Shown: positions 32,833 through 41,239 of the stretch, in pieces
Layout of the letters: every line of letters starts with the position of its first letter
Numbering within the stretch: the stretch's first letter is position 1
Assembly (NCBI GenBank): GCA_020697295.1
Contig: JAJFBF010000010.1
Location: forward strand, 1 to 64,000
Length of the DNA stretch: 64,000 nucleotides
From: Moraxellaceae bacterium
GTDB taxonomy: Bacteria; Pseudomonadota; Gammaproteobacteria; Pseudomonadales; Moraxellaceae
Direction: 5' to 3'
The notes under the pieces: model-generated
Databases searched by the model: none
What the model saw: the letters and a program-made list of their open reading frames with translations, nothing else
What the model was told of the DNA's origin: nothing
Made by a program: the position numbers and the translations under genes

Positions 32833-34614
32833 ATGCTGCTGCGGCAACTGCGGACCTCCCTGCTCGCCCAGGCAACCCTGGTCATCGGGGTTCTGCTCAT
32901 CATCGCCCTCTTGCGCGCCATCTTTGCGCTGGGGCTGAACTGGATGGGCCAGCACGACGACGCCGCCATAGAAAATATCCATGCCCTGCATTCCTCGGCA
33001 TACCAGCTGACGCTGCACGCCGCTCGCAGCGAGACCGGCCTGCAGCCGGGTGATGAAACGGCCCGGCTTCAGCAGCAACTGCAAAACGAACACTTGCGTC
33101 AGGCGCTGCACCGGCCAGGACGGGAGGACCTGCTGGCGACGTGGGAGCGCGTCAACCGGATCGGGACGCTCGAGCTGCTGCCTGCGATAGAGCAGGGGGA
33201 CAAGGCGCGCTTCCTGCGTCATGCCGGCGCCTTCGGGCACGAAATCGACCAGCTCGCCGCGGGCCTGCAGGAAGCCCGCGTGCGCTTGCAGAGGCTGGAT
33301 CTCCAGCAGGTGGTGGTCATCATGTTGCTGGTGATCAGCCTTCAACTGCTGGCCATTTATATCCTGCGCGTGAGGGTGGCCCGGCCACTGGACCGCCTGC
33401 TCGATGCCACCGAAAAGCTCCGGGCCGGCAATCTTGATGTGCGCGTGGAGTATCAGGCGACCGACGAGATCGGCCGCCTGTCCACGAGTTTCAACATGAT
33501 GGCGGAGGCGTTGGCGGATTCTCATCGCGGGCTCGAGGAGCGAGTGCAGAAAAAGCTGCACAAGCTGGCCCAGGCCAATGCCGCGCTCGAGCTACTGTTC
33601 CGCAGCAGCCACAGTCTTGCGCACAGCCTGCACAGTGCTGAAGCGTTGCAGGAGCTGATGCAGCGCTTTCAGGCACTGTTGCCGGGCTTGAAACTGCAAC
33701 TAAGCCTGGAGCCGGAGGCGAGGGCGGCGGTTACCGATGGCGTGTCGCCGGGCGCGGCGCTGGCGGCCGGGGAAGCCGGGGAGGCAGGCAGGGCGGGAAC
33801 GGTTTGCCGTTACCCGATACGCAGCCAGGGCTTCGTGATGGGGGAGATCCGCGCCCACTGCGACGTCGCGCCCACGCCGGCCGGGTGGGAGGATGATCTC
33901 ATCCGGGCGCTCGCCGACCTTATCGGCAGCGCACTGGTGCTGCGGCGACAGCGCGAGCAGGACAACCAGCTCCTGCTGTTCAATGAGCGCAACACCATTG
34001 CGCGTGAGCTGCATGATTCGCTCGCGCAGTCGCTATCCTTCATGAAGCTGCAGATCTCGCGGCTGCAGGCGCTGATCCTGCAAGGCAAGGACTGTCATGC
34101 CGTGGAGGCGGTGGCTGAAGAATTGCGCACGGGGATCAATGACGCCTATGCGCAATTGCGGGAACTGCTCACGACTTTCCGGCTGGACATTGGCGCCGGG
34201 GGGCTCAGTGCCGCGTTGCAGGCCGCCGTGCAGGAATTTTCGCGGCTCAGCAATCTCGACATCCGTCTGCGGGCCGATGCACTGGCGACACCGCTGTCGG
34301 ACCAGGAAAAGGTGCATATGGTGCAAATCATGCGCGAGGCGCTGGCCAACTGCGTGCGTCACGCCGAGGCTATCCGTGTCGAGGTGGTCATGCGCCAGGC
34401 CGGCGATGAGGTCGAACTCATTGTCGAGGATGACGGATGCGGCCTGTGTGGTCCTGCGCCAGGCCTTCCCCAGCACGGCATTGCCATCATGCAGGAGCGC
34501 GCACGCAGCATCGGCGGCACGTTGCTGCTGGAACCGCGCCAGCCTCGCGGAACCCGGGTGCACCTGCGCTTCCGGCCGCGGCTGCTGGCCCAACCTTCGA
34601 AGGAATCAAGCTGA
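32833..34614 (+). CDS. NarX-type sensor histidine kinase
   Basis: A 593-residue membrane kinase. Helix one lies at residues ~10-33, followed by a ~125-residue periplasmic sensor part, helix two at ~157-180, HAMP (~181-235), a coiled coil, a GAF-like middle region, and a HisKA_3 domain with H394 in TIARELHDSLAQSLS. The ATPase N-box is REALANCVRH and the G-box is VEDDGCGL. This layout matches NarX/NarQ-type sensors, but the ligand is not identifiable. ATG 32833 was chosen as the first Met before the membrane helix; the frame stays open to TTG 32698, so the true start is uncertain. It overlaps the regulator gene by one base. Confidence 0.83.
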   Translation: MLLRQLRTSLLAQATLVIGVLLIIALLRAIFALGLNWMGQHDDAAIENIHALHSSAYQLTLHAARSETGLQPGDETARLQQQLQNEHLRQALHRPGREDLLATWERVNRIGTLELLPAIEQGDKARFLRHAGAFGHEIDQLAAGLQEARVRLQRLDLQQVVVIMLLVISLQLLAIYILRVRVARPLDRLLDATEKLRAGNLDVRVEYQATDEIGRLSTSFNMMAEALADSHRGLEERVQKKLHKLAQANAALELLFRSSHSLAHSLHSAEALQELMQRFQALLPGLKLQLSLEPEARAAVTDGVSPGAALAAGEAGEAGRAGTVCRYPIRSQGFVMGEIRAHCDVAPTPAGWEDDLIRALADLIGSALVLRRQREQDNQLLLFNERNTIARELHDSLAQSLSFMKLQISRLQALILQGKDCHAVEAVAEELRTGINDAYAQLRELLTTFRLDIGAGGLSAALQAAVQEFSRLSNLDIRLRADALATPLSDQEKVHMVQIMREALANCVRHAEAIRVEVVMRQAGDEVELIVEDDGCGLCGPAPGLPQHGIAIMQERARSIGGTLLLEPRQPRGTRVHLRFRPRLLAQPSKESS

Positions 34615-35255
34615 TGACCGAGCAACTCCGTCCGACGATCCTGCTCGTCGATGACCACCCCCTGATGCGCCGTGGCCTGCGCCAGCTCATCGAGACCGGG
34701 GATGAACTCGATGTGGTGGGCGAGGCGGCAAGCGGGGAGCAGGCCCTGGCGCTGCAGCAGGAGTTGCAGCCCGACCTCATCCTGCTGGACCAGCAGATGC
34801 CGGGACTCAGCGGCATAGAAACCCTGCTGCGCCTGCGGCGGGCCGGCTATGCCGGCAAGGTGCTGCTCTATACCGTCTCGGATGACAGCGAGGATGTCCG
34901 TGCCGCCATGCGCCACGGGGCCGATGGCTATCTGCTCAAGGACATGGAGCCGGAAGACCTGCTGCGCCAGCTCCGCGCCGCCCTGGCCGGCGCGGTGGTG
35001 GTCAGTGAGCGCCTGGCGCGCCAGCTCGACGACTCGTTGCAGGTCGACCCCCTGCGGGCCGTGGGGGAGCTGACCACGCGCGAGGCCGAGGTGCTGCGCA
35101 TGCTGGTCGCCGGCAACAGCAACAAGATGATCGGCGTCCACCTCGGCATCACCGAGGGCACGGTCAAGGTGCATGTGAAGAACCTGTTCCAGAAGCTGGG
35201 CCTGCGCTCGCGCGTGGAGGCGGTGGTCTGGGCGATGGAGCGGTTGCGCAACTAG
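34614..35255 (+). CDS. NarL/LuxR-type response regulator
   Basis: A 213-residue regulator. The receiver shows the acidic pair D13-D14, the phosphoacceptor D59 (ILLDQQMPG) and a conserved Lys in GYLLKDM. The C-terminal LuxR-type HTH contains LTTREAEVLRMLVAGNSNKM and GTVKVHVKNLFQKLGLRSR. It is translationally coupled to the kinase gene (TGATG overlap) and closes with a strong terminator 30 bp downstream. Because the next gene is cstA, control of peptide or pyruvate uptake is possible but unproven. Confidence 0.9.
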   Translation: MTEQLRPTILLVDDHPLMRRGLRQLIETGDELDVVGEAASGEQALALQQELQPDLILLDQQMPGLSGIETLLRLRRAGYAGKVLLYTVSDDSEDVRAAMRHGADGYLLKDMEPEDLLRQLRAALAGAVVVSERLARQLDDSLQVDPLRAVGELTTREAEVLRMLVAGNSNKMIGVHLGITEGTVKVHVKNLFQKLGLRSRVEAVVWAMERLRN

Positions 35256-35284
35256 GGGCGGCCGGTCGCAAGCGCACTGCCAGA

Positions 35285-35307
35285 GCCGCACCCGGGTGCG
35301 GCTTTTT
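35285..35307 (+). terminator. Terminator of the two-component operon
   Basis: A perfect inverted repeat GCCGCACCCGGGTGCGGC followed by five T. Confidence 0.85.
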
Positions 35308-35310
35308 ACT

Positions 35311-35363
35311 GCCTGTTTCAGCAGCGCAGCCTGCCGCTTGTGAGTCGGGATGAATCCCGACCT
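35311..35363. repeat. REP-like module, copy 1 (before cstA)
   Basis: GCCTGTTTCAGCAG (35311-35324) and a palindrome GTCGGGATGAATCCCGAC (within 35343-35363) separated by 18 bases. The same two pieces occur after the cstA/ybdD pair at 37994-38026: the 14-mer as its reverse complement and the palindrome unchanged. Confidence 0.65.
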
Positions 35364-35484
35364 ATCGGGCTTTTTGCTGGCCGGGGCGCGGGAAAGGTTG
35401 CCGCCGGCGCGGCCAGCGGGGAATATCAGCGGGCGGCGGCTGCCGCCCGCGGTACTGACCGGACAACAACAAGACGACCCTCTC

Positions 35485-37566
35485 ATGACTTCACTCAAGC
35501 AGATACTCATCTGGACGCTGGTGGCGCTCACCGGCGCCTTCGCGCTCGGCGTACTGGCCCTGAATCGGGGGGAGACCATCAATGCCGTGTGGCTGGTGGT
35601 GGCGTCGGTCTGCGTCTATCTCATCGCCTACCGCTTCTACAGCCGCTTTGTCGCGGACCGGGTGCTGCGGCTCGACGACCGTCGCTTGACGCCCGCGGTG
35701 CGCCGCAACGACGGCATGGACTTCGTGCCCACCGACCGCTATGTGCTTTTCGGCCATCATTTTGCCGCCATTGCCGGCGCCGGCCCGCTGATCGGCCCGG
35801 TGCTCGCGGCGCAGATGGGCTATCTGCCGGGCACGCTCTGGCTGCTGGCCGGCGTCGTCTTTGCCGGGGCCGTGCAGGACTTTGTCATCCTCTTTGCGTC
35901 CACCCGCCGCGACGGGCGCTCGCTGGGCGACATGATCAAGGCCGAGATGGGCACGCTGCCGGGCATCGTCGCCAGCTTCGGCATCCTCGCCATCATGATC
36001 ATCCTGCTGGCCGTGCTGGCGCTGGTGGTGGTAAAGGCGCTGGCGCATTCGCCCTGGGGCATGTTCACCATCGCCGCCACCATGCCGATCGCGTTGTTCA
36101 TGGGCCTGTACATGCGCTATCTGCGCCCGGGGCGCATCGGCGAGATTTCCGTGATCGGCTTTGTATTGCTGCTGCTGTCGATCTGGGGCGGCGGCCATGT
36201 GGCCGCGGATCCGTTCTGGGGCGCCTTCTTTACGCTCAAGGGCGAGACCATCGCGCTGTGGCTGATAGGCTACGGCTTTGTCGCCTCGGTGCTGCCGGTG
36301 TGGCTGTTGCTGGCGCCGCGCGATTATCTCTCGACCTTCCTCAAGATCGGCACCATCGTGGGCCTGCTGCTCGGCATCGTGATCGTACAGCCGCAAATGC
36401 AGATGCCGGCGGTGACGCAATTCATCGATGGCAGCGGCCCGGTGTTCGCCGGCGCGCTCTTTCCTTTCCTGTTCATCACCATCGCCTGTGGCGCCATCAG
36501 CGGCTTTCATGCGCTGGTGTCCTCGGGGACCACGCCCAAGATGCTGGAGACCGAGTCGCATGCGCGCTTTATCGGCTACGGCGCCATGCTCATGGAATCC
36601 CTGGTGGCGGTGAGCGCGATGATTGCCGCCTGCGTGCTCGATCCGGGCATCTACTTTGCGCTCAACTCGCCGGCCGCCCTGATCGGCACCACGGTGGAAT
36701 CGGCTTCGCAGGTGATTTCCTCCTGGGGCTTCGTGGTGACGCCGGAGATGCTGTCGCAAACAGCTACCGACATTGGCGAGGGCAGCATCCTGTCGCGAGC
36801 CGGCGGCGCGCCCACGCTCGCCATCGGCATGGCCCACATTCTTTCCGGCCTGATAGGGGGCCAGGCCATGATGGCCTTCTGGTATCACTTCGCGATCCTG
36901 TTCGAAGCCCTGTTCATCCTCACCACCATCGATGCCGGCACGCGCGTGGGCCGCTTCATGATCCAGGACCTGATGGGCATGGCGCACAAGCCGCTGGCCC
37001 ATACCGGCTCGCTCGCGGCCAACCTCGTGGCTACGGCATTGTGCGTGGGCGGCTGGGGCTGGTTCCTCTACCAGGGCGTGGTGGATCCATTGGGCGGCAT
37101 CAATTCCCTGTGGCCGCTGTTCGGTATCGCCAACCAGATGCTGGCGGGGATCGCGCTGCTGCTGGCGTCCACCATCCTCATCAAGATGAAGCGCGAGCAG
37201 TATGCCTGGGTGACGCTGGTGCCGGCCTGTGTCGTGCTGGTGATCACGCTCACGGCCAGCTGGCAGAAGCTTTTCCATGACAACCCGAAGATCGGCTTCC
37301 TGGCGCATGCGGACAAGTTCAGCGTCGCCCATGCCGCCGGCGAGGTGCTGGCGCCGGCGAAGAGCCTGGCGCAGATGCAGCAGATCATCATCAACGATTA
37401 TACCAACGCCACGCTGTGCATGATCTTCATGGGCGTGCTACTGGCCATGCTGGGCTTCTCTGCCCGCGCCATGTGGCAGGCCTGGCGCAACCCGAGGGTG
37501 ACGACGCAGGAAGTCGGCCCCGATTACCACGGGCCCGCGCCCGAGGCCCCGGAGGGCGTGGCATGA
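35485..37566 (+). CDS. cstA: Carbon starvation protein CstA (peptide/pyruvate transporter)
   Basis: A 693-residue inner-membrane transporter with about 16-18 hydrophobic segments. The family signatures are YRFYSRFVADRVL, the DGMDFVPTDRYVLFGHHFAAIAGAGPLIGP block, and later ISGFHALVSSGTTPKML. CstA and its homolog BtsT/YjiY import peptides or pyruvate under starvation. ATG 35485 is the usual start. The C-terminal ~170 residues carry a typical tail ending in charged residues. The stop overlaps the DUF466 gene, which forms the usual pair with cstA. Confidence 0.93.
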   Translation: MTSLKQILIWTLVALTGAFALGVLALNRGETINAVWLVVASVCVYLIAYRFYSRFVADRVLRLDDRRLTPAVRRNDGMDFVPTDRYVLFGHHFAAIAGAGPLIGPVLAAQMGYLPGTLWLLAGVVFAGAVQDFVILFASTRRDGRSLGDMIKAEMGTLPGIVASFGILAIMIILLAVLALVVVKALAHSPWGMFTIAATMPIALFMGLYMRYLRPGRIGEISVIGFVLLLLSIWGGGHVAADPFWGAFFTLKGETIALWLIGYGFVASVLPVWLLLAPRDYLSTFLKIGTIVGLLLGIVIVQPQMQMPAVTQFIDGSGPVFAGALFPFLFITIACGAISGFHALVSSGTTPKMLETESHARFIGYGAMLMESLVAVSAMIAACVLDPGIYFALNSPAALIGTTVESASQVISSWGFVVTPEMLSQTATDIGEGSILSRAGGAPTLAIGMAHILSGLIGGQAMMAFWYHFAILFEALFILTTIDAGTRVGRFMIQDLMGMAHKPLAHTGSLAANLVATALCVGGWGWFLYQGVVDPLGGINSLWPLFGIANQMLAGIALLLASTILIKMKREQYAWVTLVPACVVLVITLTASWQKLFHDNPKIGFLAHADKFSVAHAAGEVLAPAKSLAQMQQIIINDYTNATLCMIFMGVLLAMLGFSARAMWQAWRNPRVTTQEVGPDYHGPAPEAPEGVA

Positions 37567-37793
37567 GCGAGGCCATGGCGGCTCCGGCGGAGCGTGAGAC
37601 AGGATTGCGGCACTTCTGGCAACGTCTGCGGGAAGGCGGCGCACTGATGGTCGGGGTGCCGGACTACGATCGCTACCTTGCGCATATGCAGGCGCAGCAT
37701 CCGGACTTGGTGCCGCTGACGCGCGAGGCTTTCGTACGTGGCCGCATGGAGGCGCGCTACGGGGGCAGCGGCACGGGAAAGTGCCCGTGCTGA
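37563..37793 (+). CDS. YbdD/YjiX-family (DUF466) small protein, CstA partner
   Basis: A 76-residue protein with the DUF466 pattern: LMVGVPDYDRYLAHMQAQHP, then REAFVRGRMEARYG and a Cys-containing end GKCPC. It overlaps the cstA stop codon by 4 bp, as in many Proteobacteria where the partner is needed for transport. The first ~15 residues are extra relative to the short E. coli protein. Confidence 0.9.
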   Translation: MSEAMAAPAERETGLRHFWQRLREGGALMVGVPDYDRYLAHMQAQHPDLVPLTREAFVRGRMEARYGGSGTGKCPC

Positions 37794-37993
37794 AGGGTGG
37801 AGGTGCTGAGGCCGTGAGGTCAGGCTAGTGGCCGGCCGCGAAGGGCGGGCTGCTGTTGTAGCGGCGGAGGTGGCTGTTTCTCCGGCGCGCGCCGGGGGTA
37901 CTGGCGGTCAAGGCCGGGCCAGCCATAAACAAGTATACGGAAGCGTGAAGTGCCACCAAGAACTTATCCAGGCAGGCCGCCCGGCATGTCGTC

Positions 37994-38026
37994 AGTCGGG
38001 ATGAATCCCGACCTGCTGAAACAGGC
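37994..38026. repeat. REP-like module, copy 2 (after ybdD)
   Basis: Contains GTCGGGATGAATCCCGAC and CTGCTGAAACAGGC (38013-38026), the reverse complement of the 14-mer in copy 1. The two modules bracket cstA and its partner. The second joins directly to the bidirectional terminator at 38026. Confidence 0.65.
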
Positions 38027-38059
38027 ATGAAAAAGCCCGCGCAAGCGGGCTTTTTCATG
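38026..38059. terminator. Bidirectional terminator between convergent genes
   Basis: A perfect 15-bp stem with CATGAAAAAGCCCGC and its complement around a GCAA loop, T-rich on both strands. It serves the cstA-DUF466 operon from the left and the PAS-GGDEF-EAL gene from the right. Confidence 0.9.
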
Positions 38060-38069
38060 GGGGCGGGAA

Positions 38070-40970
38070 TCAACCCTGGCGGCGCAGCAGTTGCGAAATC
38101 TCGCCCTCGGGAATCGGCCGGCTCAGCAGGTAGCCCTGAATATAGTCGCAGCCTTCCTTGCGCAGGAAGTCGAGGTGCGTCTCGGTCTCCACGCCTTCGG
38201 CCACGACCAGCATGTTCATGCTGTGCGCCATGGCGATGATGGCGCGGGTGATGGCCTCGTCGTCCGGGCTGTTGCCGATGTCGCGGATGAAGGCCTGGTC
38301 GATCTTGAGCACGTCGATGGGGAAGCGCTTGAGGTAAGAAAGCGAGGAATAGCCGGTGCCGAAGTCATCGAGGGAAATGATGATGCCGTGGCTGCGGATT
38401 TCCTGGAGCTGGGTGAGCACGTTCTCGCTGTCATCCATCAGCGAGGTCTCGGTCAGTTCCAGCTCGAGCAGCGTGGGGTCGAGGCCGCTGTTGTCCAGCA
38501 CGCGCTTGATCACCTGCATCAGGTTGCCCTTGCGCACCTGGTGCGCGGGGATGTTGACCGAGGTGCGAATGTCGCCGAGGCCCATTTCCTTCCACTGCTG
38601 CGCCTGGCGGCAAGCCTTGTCCATCACCAGCTCGCCAATGGCGGAGACGAGGCCGGTTTCCTCGGCCAGGGGAATGAAGTCGCCCGGGTAGAGCAGGCCC
38701 AGGGACGGATGCGACCAGCGCACCAGCGCCTCTACGCCCACGATACGGTTGGTGCGCAGGTCCATCTTGGGCTGGTAGTGCACCACGAACTCGTCACGGA
38801 AGATGGCCTTGCGCAGGCTGGTCTCGAGATTGAGCTGCTCGATGGAGGCGACGCGCAGGTCGGTCGTGTAGAACTTGGTGGTGTTGCCGCCGAGGCGCTT
38901 GGCCTGGTGCATGGCGATGTCGGCGTGGTTGAGCAGGATCTGCAGTTCGCGCCCGTTTTCCGGAAAGATCGAGATGCCGATGGAGGCGCCAAGCAGCAGC
39001 TCGTGCTCGCCGATGCGGAAGGGCCGGCGCAGTTCCGCGATGATGCGGTCGCAAAGATGCTCGAGCGCGGCGCGGTCTTCGTACTGGTCGACGATGAGCG
39101 TGAACTCGTCGCCGCCGATGCGGGAAATGGTGTCAACCGTGCCGTCCACCGAGCTGATGCGCTTGGCCGCCTTCTTGAGGAGCTCGTCGCCAACCTCGTG
39201 GCCCAGGGTGTCGTTGATCTGGCGAAAGCGGTCAAGGTCGATGTAGAGCAGCGCCACCTGATGGTTGTTGTCGCGGGCCCGGCTGATGGCGGCGTGCAGG
39301 CGGTCGCGGAACAGGTTGCGGTTGGCGAAGCCGGTCAGCTTGTCGTAGTTCGAGAGGTAGCGCAGGCGCTCTTCAGCTTCACGACGCGACGTCATGTCAT
39401 TGAACAGGCCGATGTAATGGGTCACGTCGCCATGCTCGTCACGAACCGCGGTCAGGTGCAGCCACTGCGGGTAGGCTTCGCCGTTCTTGCGGTAGTCCGT
39501 GAACTCTCCCTGCCACTCGTCCCGCTCCTGCATGTGCTGCGCCACGGCCAGGTAGTTGCCATGGACCTCGGGGCTGGCGGGGCGGGGGTCGGTAATGCGC
39601 GTGCCCACCGTATCCGCCTCGGTGTAGCCGGTAATCTGGGTGAAGCCGGGATTGATGGACACGAAGCGCAGGTCGCGATCGAGGATGAAGATGGCTTCGG
39701 CGGCATGGTGAAACACCGAGGCCGAAAGGCGCAGGCGCTGTTCCAGCTCGCGCTCCTTGGTGATGTCGCGGCGGGTCCCGATCATGCGGATGCCGCGACC
39801 TTCTTCATTCCAGGCCACGACGCGGCCGTTGTCCTCGACCCAGATCCAGTGCCCGCGGCAATGCCGCATGCGGTACTGCACATGGTAGATGGGCGTGCGC
39901 TTGCGCAGGTGCAGGACGATGGCCTTCTTTACCAGCGGGTAGTCATCCGGGTGCACCAGGGGCTTGAGGTGACCCATGAAGCCAGTGAGCTCCTTGCTGG
40001 AATAGCCAAGCAATTGCTCGAAGTTGGAGTGGTAGATCTCGTCGGAGGGCAGGTGCCAGTCCCAGAGCCCGATGCCGGAGGCGTCAATGGCCAGCGACAG
40101 GCGCTCCTGGCTCTGGCGCAGGGCGTCATTGAGCGTCGACAGGGCCTGTGTACGTTCGGACACCTTGCGCTCGAGGTTGTCGTTCATCTCTTGCAGGCGC
40201 ACTTCGGCGTTCTTGCGGTCGTAGATCTCCAGCGCCAGCTTCTGGTTGATGGCCTCCATCTCGCGCTTGGAGCCTTCGAGGAAGCTGATCAGGTCTTCGT
40301 TGCGCAGGCGCAGGCGCAGCGAGGAGAGCGTGGTGCTGTTGATGCTGCGGCCGGTGGCCAGCAGGAAGATCACGAGCAGGCCGCCGATGCCGGCGACCAG
40401 CTGCGCCAGCGGGGAAGGCTGCACCAGCAGGTAGAACATGGCCGGGGCCAGGCTGGTGGCCACGAAGGCCAGGAAGGAGCGGAAAGAGGCCGAGTAGCAG
40501 GCAAGGGCGGCGATGCCCTGGCTGCCGAGCAGGGCGCCGAAGAGGGCCTGCTGGAAGAAGGTGGCGCTGTTTTCGGCCCCCACCGGGAACGGGACCGGGT
40601 TGAACAGGACGCAAGCCACCCCCCAGAACAGGCCGGTGATGCCCGCGGAAAGGGTGACCAGGGCGTGGGCGCGGCCGGCGTCCTCGAGCATGCGCCGGCG
40701 CACGCGCCACACTACGGCGGTGCGAACCAGCATGAAGGCGAGAAAAAGGCCGAGCCAGACCTGCAACTGCAGCAGGTGGACCTGGGGATCGTTCCAGTAG
40801 AGGGCGACGGTCGCCAGGGCAGACAGGGTGGTGACAATGATGAATGCCGGCAATTGATCGTAGATCTGCCGGTTCTGCATGATATCCAAGGCAGGGCCGG
40901 CCAGGCCGGCGGGCGGCAGCGTGCTTCCCGGGCGGGCAGCCAGGCTTTCGCTATCCTGATTCACGGACAT
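38070..40970 (-). CDS. Membrane PAS-GGDEF-EAL c-di-GMP protein
   Basis: A 966-residue protein. The N-terminal ~190 residues hold five or six hydrophobic helices, then a coiled coil (~200-270), two PAS domains (~275-405 and ~410-535; typical PAC motif VGTRITDPRP and HYIGLFNDMTSRREA), GGDEF (~540-705) and EAL (~710-960). The GGDEF motif is intact (RIGGDEF), but the RxxD inhibitory site is absent. The EAL domain has EALVRW, ELTE, DDFGTGYSSL, KID, EGVET and QGYLLSRP, so it should be an active phosphodiesterase. ATG 40970 follows AGGGGAACG. A bidirectional terminator separates it from cstA-DUF466. Confidence 0.9.
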   Translation of the reverse strand: MSVNQDSESLAARPGSTLPPAGLAGPALDIMQNRQIYDQLPAFIIVTTLSALATVALYWNDPQVHLLQLQVWLGLFLAFMLVRTAVVWRVRRRMLEDAGRAHALVTLSAGITGLFWGVACVLFNPVPFPVGAENSATFFQQALFGALLGSQGIAALACYSASFRSFLAFVATSLAPAMFYLLVQPSPLAQLVAGIGGLLVIFLLATGRSINSTTLSSLRLRLRNEDLISFLEGSKREMEAINQKLALEIYDRKNAEVRLQEMNDNLERKVSERTQALSTLNDALRQSQERLSLAIDASGIGLWDWHLPSDEIYHSNFEQLLGYSSKELTGFMGHLKPLVHPDDYPLVKKAIVLHLRKRTPIYHVQYRMRHCRGHWIWVEDNGRVVAWNEEGRGIRMIGTRRDITKERELEQRLRLSASVFHHAAEAIFILDRDLRFVSINPGFTQITGYTEADTVGTRITDPRPASPEVHGNYLAVAQHMQERDEWQGEFTDYRKNGEAYPQWLHLTAVRDEHGDVTHYIGLFNDMTSRREAEERLRYLSNYDKLTGFANRNLFRDRLHAAISRARDNNHQVALLYIDLDRFRQINDTLGHEVGDELLKKAAKRISSVDGTVDTISRIGGDEFTLIVDQYEDRAALEHLCDRIIAELRRPFRIGEHELLLGASIGISIFPENGRELQILLNHADIAMHQAKRLGGNTTKFYTTDLRVASIEQLNLETSLRKAIFRDEFVVHYQPKMDLRTNRIVGVEALVRWSHPSLGLLYPGDFIPLAEETGLVSAIGELVMDKACRQAQQWKEMGLGDIRTSVNIPAHQVRKGNLMQVIKRVLDNSGLDPTLLELELTETSLMDDSENVLTQLQEIRSHGIIISLDDFGTGYSSLSYLKRFPIDVLKIDQAFIRDIGNSPDDEAITRAIIAMAHSMNMLVVAEGVETETHLDFLRKEGCDYIQGYLLSRPIPEGEISQLLRRQG

Positions 40971-41239
40971 ACGACATCGTTCCCCTGTGTACTTCTTATT
41001 ATTGAGGGCGTCCGTGTCCAATCCCGGTTAGGTCCCGGGCGACTAATTCCGCATTTCAAGGGAAGATAGCACCGAGTTAAAGAAATTGTTAACACAAGCC
41101 CGACAAACCGGCTGTTTTGTGACGGGATGACGCCCTATCTTGTGACCCCCGCGGTGCTTTCCTGCCGCCGTGCGCCATGCTCCTCCTTTGTTCAGGGGTA
41201 GCGCAAGCTTATCCCTCGCTGCCTTGCGGAATCCGAGCC

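Noticed and set aside
35340-37280. 646-codon plus-strand frame in the cstA region
   Set aside because: It is the +1 frame of cstA, Arg/Gly/His-rich, with no motifs; the cstA frame shows the full transporter pattern.
38091-41069. 992-codon plus-strand open frame opposite the PAS-GGDEF-EAL gene
   Set aside because: The minus-strand protein has all PAS, GGDEF and EAL motifs. The plus-strand translation is Gly/Val/Ala/His-rich without domains, a typical shadow in high-G+C DNA.
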